A stretch of DNA of 5,773 nt from Rhodoferax sp. (GCA_023231075.1 JALNWC010000195.1:1-5773); one strand, 5' to 3'; shown: positions 1 to 5,765, counted from the stretch's first letter. The notes: generated by a model from the letters alone, not told the origin. Made by a program: numbers and translations.

Positions 1-23
1 GCGAATGCGCTGTGTGACTGAGC

Positions 24-74
24 AAAAAGCGCCGCGGCCGTAGACGCCCTGCTTTCAGCCTCGGTTTCGGGCGT
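24..74 (-). terminator. Possible weak terminator after nrdJ
   Basis: Downstream of the nrdJ TAA the minus strand can pair ACGCCC (74-69) with GGGCGT (49-44) across a 19-nt loop. This is followed by the GC-rich GGCCGCGGCGC and then five T residues (28-24). The long loop and the distance from stem to T-run make it a poor match to a classical intrinsic terminator. Nothing else is visible in positions 1-82. Confidence 0.3.
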
Positions 75-82
75 GCGGAACT

Positions 83-3000
83 TTACCCGCACTGCCCCAC
101 ATAACCACAGGCGGTGCAGAAGTCGCAGCCGTCCTTGTGGATCACGGTGGGGTTGCCGCACTCGGGGCAGGCTTTACCTGCCATGGTTTTGCTGGCCTCA
201 CGCGCTTCAGGGGTGTCGAGCACGCCCATGTCGCGCAGTGGATAACCCTCTTCATTCAAAATGCCCAGCATCGCGTAGCGGTGGATGATGAGGCGCGCAA
301 TGTAGGCCACCGTGGACGGCCAGGTCTGCTGGCGCTTTTCACCGTTGGGCAGGCCCGGTACAAAAGCCATGAAGTGGCCCAGCGGCTCGGCGTAATTGAG
401 CAGTTTGCGCAGCTTCATGCCAATCCAGGCCGGGTCGATCACGCGCATGTCGAGCGACAGCAGGCGCGCCAGGCCGTCCATGGCCCGGGGGTAGTTGCCG
501 CTGAAGCCGACGGCGCAGGGCCGTGTCACCATGTTGCCGTCGGGACCCGCCAGGTTGACCTCTTTGAGGGTCACGGTGAAGTCTTCGCTGGTGGCCGGGT
601 TGTTCACGTCCACGGCCCAGGCCAGCGTGCCGGACGGGCCGGTGATGGGCTCACCGCGGCTGAACATGGCGTCGATCACCGGGGTGGACAGCGGCGCTTG
701 TCTGGCTGACTTGGGTGCCGATTGGGCCGCAATTTGCTCACAGCGCCAGCGGATCACGGCTGCGGTGGCAGCCACCACGCCGGGGAACAAACGCTTTTCA
801 CCATAGGGCGGAAAAGGCATCTCGAACGCATGCTCTTCGCTGACCGTGGCCAGGGCATCGAGCTTGAGCTGCAACCAGGCGGGGTCGTTGGCGCGCAAAT
901 CCATGGACAGGGTCTTGGCCAAGGCGCCCAGGCCGCGCGGCTGCTCGGCGCCATTGACCCAGACCTCGAAGGGCTGCGGTGCGCCGCCTTCCTGCAGGGA
1001 AAGCTCGCCAATGAACAGCGCAAAGTCGCCAAACGGGTGGTGCACCATGAAGGTCCAGGCCGGATTGCCGCCCGGCAGGTCCGGGCGACCGGGCCAGCGC
1101 AGGCTTGAGAGCACGGGCGCCGGCAGGCGGTCCAGCAACAGGCGCTGATTGGCGCCGTCGATTTGCAGCGGTTTGGCACCGGTGGGGGTGGCTGGTGCGC
1201 TGACGCTCAGCACCGAGCCCAGCACCGAATTGGGCCGGTAGGTGGCCAGGCCCTTGAGGCCGGACTGCCAGGCCTGGGTGTACAGCCCCTGAAAGTCTTC
1301 GTAGGGATAGTCGGCCGGCACATTGACGGTTTTGGAAATCGCCGTGTCAATGAAGGGGGCCACCGCCGCCACCATTTCTTCGTGGGCCTGGGCGCTCATT
1401 TCCAGCGCCGTGACAAAGGCGTCGGTCAGGGGCGCATCGGTGCCGAACAGGTGGCGGTACAGGCGCCAGGCGTGGTCTTCGACGGCGTATTCCTTGAAGC
1501 TGCCATCGGGCATGCGTTTTTTGCGGTTGTAAGTCCAGCTGAAGGCGGGCTCAATGCCGTTGCTGGCGTTGTCGGCAAAGGCCAGGCTGATGGTGCCGGT
1601 GGGCGCAATCGAGAGCAGGTGGGAATTGCGCAGACCGTGCTTGTGGATGCGTTTTTTCAGGTCGGCGGGCAAGCGCGACGCAAAGGTCTGGCCGCTCAGG
1701 TACAGGTCGGCATTGAACAGCGGGAAGGCGCCGCGCTCTTGTGCCAGCTCGCTGGACGCCTGGTAGGCGGTGTCACGCATCAGCTCTGAAATATGGCGTG
1801 CCATGTCGCGTGCGGCCGCCGTGTCGTAGCGCAAGTTGAGCATCACCAGCGCATCGCCCAGGCCGGTATAGCCCAGGCCGATACGGCGTTTGGAAGCGGC
1901 TTCCTGTTGCTGTTGCGGCAGCGGCCAGACGGTGGCATCCAGCACGTTGTCGAGCATGCGCACCGCTACCTTGGCGACTTCGGCGAAGGCTTTGCGGTCA
2001 AAACTGGCACGCTCAGAGAACGGATCCCTGATAAAGCGCGTCAGGTCGATCGAACCGAGGCAGCAGCAGCCGTAAGGGGGCAGTGGCTGCTCGGCGCAGT
2101 TGTGCACATAGAGTCCATTGGCATCGAAGGCATGCACGTCTTGTACCGTGACGTCATACACCTCTTCTTCGCCGAGGTCGGTGAGGCTGGTCACGGTCGC
2201 GGTGAAGCGTTCGCGGTTGAGTTCACGGCGGTAAGTTTGCCGCAGGGTTTCCAGGCGTTGGGCTTTGGCCGAGTCGTTGAAGCCAATGCGGTCTGCAAAG
2301 CGATTCAGGTTGTCACCGCTGATGATCAGTTCATGTGTGGCCCGGCAGTCATAGCTGGCGCTGCTGCCTTTACCGTTGGGCATATTTCTTGGGCCAGCCG
2401 GGTGGCGATTTTGGTAAACGCTGGAAGCCACGCCCAGCCTCAGCAGCATTCTTTGAACACTGCTCAGCAGGGAGGCATCGGACTGCGTCAGGCGCACACT
2501 CACGCCCTTGGCCTGCTGGCCCTGGACCGAGCCGTCGGCATCAAACAAACCGCGCAGCAGACCCTGGTAGAAGTCAGACGATGCACGTTCCATGTCGGGC
2601 GTGATGGTTTTGTGTTGTGGCGTCATGCCCAAGCGCTGGGCCAGGTGCTTGAGCGCACCCGACGCCATGCGGGCCTCGCCCCGTGCCGAGATGGGACGCT
2701 GCCAACCGCAAAAATCGGCACGATGGGGCAGGGTGCGAATAGCCGCTTCCGCCGCCGCCATGATGCCTTCGGCGCTGTGGCTGGCAGCCGTCACCGGTGC
2801 GCCACCCGACACCATCCTGAGCTCGGGTGCCCAGACCGACAGCACCGCCTTGTCGTCTTTGAGCGTGCCGTCGCCAATGAGCAAACCCATCAAATAGCCT
2901 TCCTGTGCAGTGCCAGCGCCGTCCCAGCCTTGCAAGGGCTGGTGGTTGTGCAGCACCAGCTCGTCACCGGCTTGCAACAAGCCAGCTTCAACCCATTCGG

Positions 3001-4129
3001 ATTCAAGCACGTATCGGGTTTTTTTGCAGACTTTGCGCACCAGATGGTTGGCGGTCAGCTTGAGGCTGTGACCTTCTCGGGTAATGAGTTGCAACACGCG
3101 CTTGCGGCCGGTGGCAAAAAAGCCTTCTGACTCTGTGGGGTAGGCTTGGCCGTCCACCACGGCAGTAAAACGCTGGCCAATGAGGTCGTGCACCTGTCGG
3201 GCACCTTGCGTGGTGGTGACCCAGGTGTCTGCGGTGACACAAGGGTTGGTGCTGGCAATGGTTTCGCAATACGACAGGTTGTTGTCGCGGTTCATCTGGT
3301 CCAGAAACAGCACGCCGGGCTCGGCGTGGTCGTAGGTGGAGCGCATGATCTGGTCCCACAGGGTGCGGGCCTTGAGCTTGCGGTAGACCCACACGCCCTT
3401 GTCCTGGTCATGGTAGGCGCCAGCGTCTTTTTGGGCCGCGCCAGGTTCGGCCTTGTGCACCAGGCAGAAGTCGCCATCGGCTTGCACGGCGTTCATGAAT
3501 TCGTCGGACACACCCACCGAAATGTTGAAGTTTTTCAGGTCGCCCTGGTCTTTGGCGTGGATGAATTCCTCGATGTCGGGGTGGTCGCAGCGCAGCACGC
3601 CCATTTGGGCGCCGCGGCGGGCGCCCGCAGACTCGACCGTTTCGCACGAGCGGTCGAACACGCGCATGTAGCTGACCGGCCCGGAGGCACTGCTTTGCGT
3701 GCTGCCAACCCAGGCGCCACGCGGGCGGATGCGGGAGAAGTCGTAACCGACACCGCCACCACGGCGCATGGTTTCGGCGGCTTCGGTCAGCGCCGTGTAA
3801 ATGCCGGGATGACCGTCTTCGACGTGGGCAATCGAGTCGCCCACGGGCTGCACAAAACAGTTGATCAGGGTGGCCGCCAGGTCGGTGCCGGCGGCCGACT
3901 GGATACGCCCGGCGGGTAAAAATCCGGCTTCCAGCGTGTCAAGAAAGCGGGCCTCCCAATGGGCTTGCTGTTCGGGGGCTTCGACCTTGGCGAGGGCGCG
4001 CGCCACGCGCTGGTTCACGTCGGCAATGCTTTTTTCAACGCCTTTGCTGTATTTCTCGATCAGCACTTCGATGCTGATGGGCTGGGTCTGCAAGGCAGTC
4101 AAATTGGGGGCAGTGGTGTGCTGTGACAT
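83..4129 (-). CDS. nrdJ: Adenosylcobalamin-dependent (class II) ribonucleotide reductase with in-frame intein
   Basis: Reduces ribonucleotides to deoxyribonucleotides in the cytoplasm, using a cobalamin-generated thiyl radical. The precursor is 1348 residues; removing intein residues 297-677 leaves 967. Visible landmarks: NCFV at 90-93 (Cys91, probable first redox cysteine), GGGVGYDFSRIRPRGA near 124-139, the split NPCAEQ motif (Asn295, Pro296, Cys678, Glu680; radical cysteine Cys678), YGCCCLGS at 686-692 (second redox cysteine among 688-690), PTGTIS at 843-848, and KTVNVP at 933-938. Two tandem TSCPD-like domains follow (about 1036-1127 and 1184-1285), then a Cys tail (1321, 1324, 1335, 1338, 1341, 1347). 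The ATG at 4129 is preferred because AGGA lies 8 nt upstream; the longer frame begins with TTG at 4198 and has no Shine-Dalgarno. The gene stands alone behind its own promoter. Family assignment is firm; the organism's use of this enzyme as its main reductase is inferred. Confidence 0.96.
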   Translation of the reverse strand: MSQHTTAPNLTALQTQPISIEVLIEKYSKGVEKSIADVNQRVARALAKVEAPEQQAHWEARFLDTLEAGFLPAGRIQSAAGTDLAATLINCFVQPVGDSIAHVEDGHPGIYTALTEAAETMRRGGGVGYDFSRIRPRGAWVGSTQSSASGPVSYMRVFDRSCETVESAGARRGAQMGVLRCDHPDIEEFIHAKDQGDLKNFNISVGVSDEFMNAVQADGDFCLVHKAEPGAAQKDAGAYHDQDKGVWVYRKLKARTLWDQIMRSTYDHAEPGVLFLDQMNRDNNLSYCETIASTNPCVTADTWVTTTQGARQVHDLIGQRFTAVVDGQAYPTESEGFFATGRKRVLQLITREGHSLKLTANHLVRKVCKKTRYVLESEWVEAGLLQAGDELVLHNHQPLQGWDGAGTAQEGYLMGLLIGDGTLKDDKAVLSVWAPELRMVSGGAPVTAASHSAEGIMAAAEAAIRTLPHRADFCGWQRPISARGEARMASGALKHLAQRLGMTPQHKTITPDMERASSDFYQGLLRGLFDADGSVQGQQAKGVSVRLTQSDASLLSSVQRMLLRLGVASSVYQNRHPAGPRNMPNGKGSSASYDCRATHELIISGDNLNRFADRIGFNDSAKAQRLETLRQTYRRELNRERFTATVTSLTDLGEEEVYDVTVQDVHAFDANGLYVHNCAEQPLPPYGCCCLGSIDLTRFIRDPFSERASFDRKAFAEVAKVAVRMLDNVLDATVWPLPQQQQEAASKRRIGLGYTGLGDALVMLNLRYDTAAARDMARHISELMRDTAYQASSELAQERGAFPLFNADLYLSGQTFASRLPADLKKRIHKHGLRNSHLLSIAPTGTISLAFADNASNGIEPAFSWTYNRKKRMPDGSFKEYAVEDHAWRLYRHLFGTDAPLTDAFVTALEMSAQAHEEMVAAVAPFIDTAISKTVNVPADYPYEDFQGLYTQAWQSGLKGLATYRPNSVLGSVLSVSAPATPTGAKPLQIDGANQRLLLDRLPAPVLSSLRWPGRPDLPGGNPAWTFMVHHPFGDFALFIGELSLQEGGAPQPFEVWVNGAEQPRGLGALAKTLSMDLRANDPAWLQLKLDALATVSEEHAFEMPFPPYGEKRLFPGVVAATAAVIRWRCEQIAAQSAPKSARQAPLSTPVIDAMFSRGEPITGPSGTLAWAVDVNNPATSEDFTVTLKEVNLAGPDGNMVTRPCAVGFSGNYPRAMDGLARLLSLDMRVIDPAWIGMKLRKLLNYAEPLGHFMAFVPGLPNGEKRQQTWPSTVAYIARLIIHRYAMLGILNEEGYPLRDMGVLDTPEAREASKTMAGKACPECGNPTVIHKDGCDFCTACGYVGQCG
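275..1024 (-). repeat. Two tandem TSCPD-like domains in the NrdJ C-terminal region
   Basis: Two diverged copies of one roughly 95-residue domain are encoded in tandem (about 742-1024 and 275-580). Copy 1 has LAKTLSMDLRANDPAWLQLKL (1070-1090) and copy 2 has LARLLSLDMRVIDPAWIGMKL (1220-1240); the shared core is LA-x2-LS-(M/L)-D-(M/L)-R-x2-DPAW-x3-KL. Both also share an early beta segment (FALFIGELSL versus FTVTLKEVNL), a conserved NGEKR/YGEKR, and a following helix. Domains of this kind occur at the C-terminus of class II reductases. The boundaries are approximate, judged by eye. Confidence 0.75.
2099..3241 (-). mobile_element. Class 1 intein with LAGLIDADG homing endonuclease, inserted at the nrdJ radical cysteine
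   Basis: In-frame 381-residue protein intron. It begins with Cys1 (CVTADTWV, after extein STNP) and ends ANGLYVHN before Cys+1 of CAEQPL. Block A is at the start, block B has TANH at intein residues 63-66, and blocks F/G run from VYDVTV (361) to the His380-Asn381 end. All canonical splicing residues are present: Cys1, block B Thr and His, penultimate His, terminal Asn, Cys+1. The central endonuclease has two LAGLIDADG motifs: LMGLLIGDG at 117-125 and LLRGLFDADG at 228-237. Both keep their acidic residue, so the nuclease may still be active. About 100 residues lie between the motifs, including an Ala-rich stretch near 152-170. Joining the flanks restores NPCAEQPLPPYGCC, the usual NrdJ active-site sequence, which confirms both boundaries. 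Inteins are known in ribonucleotide reductase genes; splicing here is inferred. Confidence 0.96.
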
Positions 4130-4137
4130 GCGGTTAT

Positions 4138-4141
4138 TCCT
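4138..4141 (-). promoter_or_regulatory. Shine-Dalgarno sequence of nrdJ
   Basis: AGGA within TTCAGGAATAACCGC lies 8 nt before the ATG at 4129. It fixes the nrdJ start at MSQHTTAPN rather than at the upstream in-frame TTG at 4198. Confidence 0.8.
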
Positions 4142-4226
4142 GAAAAACGAGTTGCCATAGTATGGGGCTGAAGCTGGAGTTTCGTTGATCCAGAACAAAA
4201 ATGGCGGTCTAAATAAAAATAAATAA

Positions 4227-4242
4227 ACGCTATAGCTAGTGT
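4227..4242 (-). promoter_or_regulatory. NrdR box 1 (promoter-distal, in the leader)
   Basis: The minus strand reads ACACTAGCTATAGCGT. Against the NrdR-box consensus I recall (ACACWATATATWGTGT) it matches 13 of 16 positions, including the outer ACAC and GT and the near-dyad centre. NrdR is the conserved ATP/dATP-sensing repressor of ribonucleotide reductase genes and binds paired boxes. Position in front of nrdJ and correct spacing to a second box support the call. The box lies about 20 nt downstream of the predicted transcription start. Confidence 0.72.
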
Positions 4243-4257
4243 TCTTGCCTATTTTCT

Positions 4258-4273
4258 TGTCTAAATGTAGTGT
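4258..4273 (-). promoter_or_regulatory. NrdR box 2 (overlaps the -10 element)
   Basis: The minus strand reads ACACTACATTTAGACA, 11 of 16 matches to the recalled consensus (one half-site ACACTA is perfect, the other degenerate). It starts 31 bp from box 1, with 15 bp between them. That is about three helical turns and the arrangement known for paired NrdR sites. It covers most of the predicted -10 and the start site, so binding would block RNA polymerase. Confidence 0.62.
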
Positions 4274-4298
4274 ATTTGCAGGCTGGAAGTCATGTCAA
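4269..4298 (-). promoter_or_regulatory. Sigma70-type promoter of nrdJ
   Basis: On the minus strand a perfect TTGACA (4298-4293) is followed after 18 nt by TACACT (4274-4269; four of six matches to TATAAT). Transcription would begin near 4262 and give a leader of about 130 nt before the nrdJ ATG. The leader is locally AT-rich (4205-4265). The -10 lies inside the upstream NrdR-like box, a usual place for repressor binding. Confidence 0.6.
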
Positions 4299-4341
4299 TA
4301 CGGCCAGTCTGAATGATCAAGAATATTGCACTTTTTGAACC

Positions 4342-4423
4342 GGACAGCCATCGGCCCGAGGGCGGGCCTCCCACAAAAGCGGGGCGTTCATGTGGGAGCG
4401 GCGCCCTCGCCGCGATGCTGTCC
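4342..4423. repeat. Head-to-head pair of REP-like palindromes (BIME-type doublet)
   Basis: Two related elements in opposite orientation are separated by 17 bp. The minus-strand copy (4374-4342) is GTGGGAG-GCCC-GCCCTC-GGGC-CGATGG-CTGTCC. The plus-strand copy (4392-4423) is GTGGGAG-CGGC-GCCCTC-GCCG-CGATG-CTGTCC. The flanks and loop sequence GCCCTC are identical, while the four stem bases differ on both arms so that pairing is preserved. A GTGG foot beside an imperfect hairpin is typical of REP elements mobilised by RAYT-type transposases. No RAYT gene lies in the window. The pair could also end transcription arriving from the right. Confidence 0.7.
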
Positions 4424-4438
4424 TTGGTGCCGAAAAAC

Positions 4439-4489
4439 TCAGGCCAGCGTGGCAATCATGCGCTGCAACTGTGGCACACAGGAACCACA
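4439..4489 (-). pseudogene. 3' remnant of an assimilatory nitrate reductase (NasA-like) gene
   Basis: The minus strand encodes the 16-residue tail CGSCVPQLQRMIATLA followed by TGA. The CGSC-V-P-x-L-x-R pattern is what I recognise as the end of the Bfd-like [2Fe-2S] domain that closes many assimilatory nitrate reductases. Upstream the frame has no further family sequence; it runs directly into a NasT-like coding sequence in a different frame. I infer it is the edge of a deletion that removed the rest of the gene. The fragment is very short, so another protein with a Bfd-like tail (such as nitrite reductase NirB) is possible. Confidence 0.5.
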
Positions 4490-4692
4490 ATGATCAGGTC
4501 GGGTTGCAACTGTGCAAGACGCTCGGTGAGAAATACATCGGCGGGCAGACTGGCGATCAGGTTGAAGCCGTTTTCCAGCAGCCCGATGCGCAGGCTGCGC
4601 GAGCGATCGGCCTGGCGGACGGCTTGCTCGTCTTCCGGATCAGCGATGTCCAGATCGGGTGCGACAACAACGATGCGAAGGGCGGGATTCAT
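4456..4692 (-). pseudogene. nasT: Truncated NasT-like ANTAR response regulator (N-terminal third)
   Basis: A 78-codon frame. Residues 1-69 resemble the receiver-like N-terminus of NasT-type antiterminators: LRIVVVAPD near 5-13, RSLRIGLLENGFNLIASLP at 32-50, and QPDLIIV at 63-69. In this family the last is followed by a conserved Asp and a roughly 130-residue remainder ending in the RNA-binding ANTAR domain. Here family similarity stops after QPDLIIV, and nine unrelated residues lead to TGA because the frame enters the nitrate reductase-like tail at 4489. Without the ANTAR domain it cannot act as an antiterminator. NasT normally controls nitrate/nitrite assimilation operons. The ATG at 4692 has no visible Shine-Dalgarno and sits inside a small hairpin. 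The assignment comes from recalled sequence character. Confidence 0.62.
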
Positions 4693-4708
4693 GCGTCAAA
4701 AAGACGCA
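4692..4708. repeat. Perfect 6-bp hairpin across the nasT-remnant start
   Basis: TGCGTC (4692-4697) and GACGCA (4703-4708) form a perfect stem around AAAAA. On the minus strand the stem contains the first base of the ATG and fills the place where a Shine-Dalgarno would lie. The rest of the gap to the next gene (4709-4751) shows nothing else. It could be chance, a remnant terminator stem, or a feature that lowers translation. Confidence 0.35.
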
Positions 4709-4751
4709 AGAAACAGGCCAGTGTGCCCTCGTGCGTGATGATGAAACTGCG

Positions 4752-5114
4752 TCAGGACACCCATTTGGTGCTGTCGTCGGCGACGAACTGGTTGACGTCG
4801 CCGAGCATGAATTCGCGCAAGGCCTGGATATCCATCAGGACATCGAAGGGAAAGCCCTGGCGGTCGATGGTGATGAGCTGCTGGGCTTCGAGTTCATGCA
4901 GCACGCGCGAGAAATACTCGGGGGTGAGCGACAGGCGCGAGGCGATGGCGGCCTTGCTGGCGGGCAGCGACACGGTCAAGGTGTTTGGGCCGCAGGCCGC
5001 GTCCATTTCGACGTCTTGCAGCAAGTAGCCGATCAGGCGCTGCATGCCGTTTTGCGGGATCACTTTTCCTGACCAGCAGACGACACGACAAATAAATGGT
5101 GTGTCCTGGCGCAC
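4752..5114 (-). pseudogene. Crp/Fnr-type regulator remnant, DNA-binding half only
   Basis: A 120-codon frame from a GTG 2 nt after the preceding stop. It matches the C-terminal half of Crp/Fnr-family activators: GMQRLIGYLLQDVE (23-36), a winged helix-turn-helix with LPASKAAIASRLSLTPEYFS at 50-69, recognition helix about 64-76, and wing LITIDRQG (80-87). Family members are about 230 residues; the cyclic-nucleotide-binding-like sensor domain is absent. Residues 2-12 (RQDTPFICRVV) look like the very end of that sensor domain. The next 10 residues are not family-like and stand where a longer dimerisation helix is expected, so a second internal loss is likely. The final residues (about 103-120) are also unfamiliar. 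The frame is open and its DNA-binding motif looks intact, so a short expressed protein cannot be excluded. Confidence 0.6.
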
Positions 5115-5116
5115 GG

Positions 5117-5521
5117 CTATTCCAGCATGATGGCGCTGCCCGAGGTGTCAAAGGCGATCATGTTGTCGAGGGCGCCTAGTTTGATGGATTCGACCATGCG
5201 GTCCAGCGTTTGTTCGATGTCGCTGCTGCCGGGCGCGGTGTTGTTGGCGCCGGACAGGGCAGCCACAAACACCACATGCCACGGGCTTTGAAACTGGCCG
5301 GACTCCAGCTTGAGTGCGGCAAAATTTTCGATCTCATCGGGTGCCTTGTCGGCGCACAGGGCGGGCACCAGGGCGCCGCCACCGCCGGTTTCAAATTCCT
5401 CGCGTTGTTGCGGCGTGCAGTCGTCGGGCAGTTCGGCGCAGGTGAAAACCATCAGCAGGCGCTGCGGTTGCACTTGTTGGCGTGCTGCTTGCAACAAATC
5501 GTCAAAATTGGTAATGGTCAT
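5117..5521 (-). CDS. Conserved 134-residue protein of unknown function (betaproteobacterial, often labelled 'ribonucleotide reductase subunit alpha')
   Basis: Starts MTITNFDDLLQAARQQ and contains QRLLMVFTCAELPDD (20-34), a Gly-rich GGGGALVPALCADK, HVVFVAALSG, and a C-terminal segment RMVESIKLGALDNMIAFD. It has no signal peptide or membrane segment and is probably cytosolic. I recall closely similar small proteins in Comamonadaceae and relatives carrying the label 'ribonucleotide reductase subunit alpha', but none of the reductase motifs (radical cysteine, redox cysteines, PTGTIS) is present, so I regard that name as unsupported. The length looks complete. The ATG at 5521 overlaps the stop of the carbonic anhydrase remnant by ATGA, suggesting coupled translation in the ancestral operon; there is no good Shine-Dalgarno of its own. 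The longer frame starting at TTG 5668 runs antiframe to the carbonic anhydrase and is not credible. Confidence 0.75.
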   Translation of the reverse strand: MTITNFDDLLQAARQQVQPQRLLMVFTCAELPDDCTPQQREEFETGGGGALVPALCADKAPDEIENFAALKLESGQFQSPWHVVFVAALSGANNTAPGSSDIEQTLDRMVESIKLGALDNMIAFDTSGSAIMLE

Positions 5522-5765
5522 GGTATGAAATGGGTGTTGTAAGCCGAATCGATTTCGTTGAACAGGGGCTCTGACAAATGCCCACCATGGGGTAGCCCAT
5601 GAGCCGCTCCAGTTGCAGCACCACCGCGCAGCCAATGAAAAGAGTGCTCGGGTGCTGACCTGCTGCAATCAGGGTCTGGAACTGCTCCTGCACCCCCGGA
5701 AAGGGGTGGTCGTGAAAGCGCCGGATGCGCGCCAGCAATTCGTCAGGCACTGCAGCAGAGGGCAT
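5518..5765 (-). pseudogene. Beta-carbonic anhydrase gene with its core deleted
   Basis: From ATG 5765 the frame gives a normal beta-carbonic anhydrase N-terminus: LLARIRRFHDHPFPGVQEQF at 10-29, then TLIAAGQHPSTLFIGC (31-46), where Cys46 is the first zinc ligand. Intact enzymes continue DSR and, about 55 residues later, the GHxxCG zinc site. Here FIGC is joined directly to AVVLQLERLMGYPMV, which resembles a helix near the C-terminus, so about 120 residues including the Asp-Arg dyad and the other zinc ligands are missing. A second disruption follows. The same frame runs on to 5502, but the next frame gives a plausible tail ending THFIP with its TGA at 5520-5518, overlapping the downstream ATG. 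Hydration of CO2 is not possible without these residues. Only 8 bases precede the ATG, so its promoter is outside the window. Confidence 0.68.

Noticed and set aside
1793..3130. 445-codon plus-strand open frame opposite nrdJ
   Set aside because: It is antisense to the intein and C-extein coding sequence, has no recognisable family or start signal, and reflects high-GC codon bias. The same holds for 137-709, 722-1108, 1163-1789 and 3146-3919.
4130..4198. 23-residue N-terminal extension of nrdJ
   Set aside because: It would begin at TTG (4198) with no Shine-Dalgarno, while the ATG at 4129 has AGGA at good spacing and begins a normal NrdJ N-terminus.
4205..4260. Possible dispersed Comamonadaceae-type repeat around the GCTATAGC palindrome
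   Set aside because: The palindrome sits inside a 16-mer that fits the NrdR box, with a second box at the right spacing, which explains it better. Genome copies could not be counted.
4130..4340. Cobalamin riboswitch upstream of the B12-dependent reductase
   Set aside because: No B12-box-like GCCACTG or the expected multi-stem, GC-rich leader is seen. The leader after the predicted start is short and AT-rich.
4261..4455. 64-codon minus-strand frame upstream of nrdJ
   Set aside because: It runs through the REP pair and the promoter and resembles nothing; it is an accidental frame.
5117..5668. 183-residue version of the 134-residue protein
   Set aside because: The extra 49 residues start at a TTG and are the out-of-frame reading of the carbonic anhydrase remnant. 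The ATG at 5521 gives the family's usual start.
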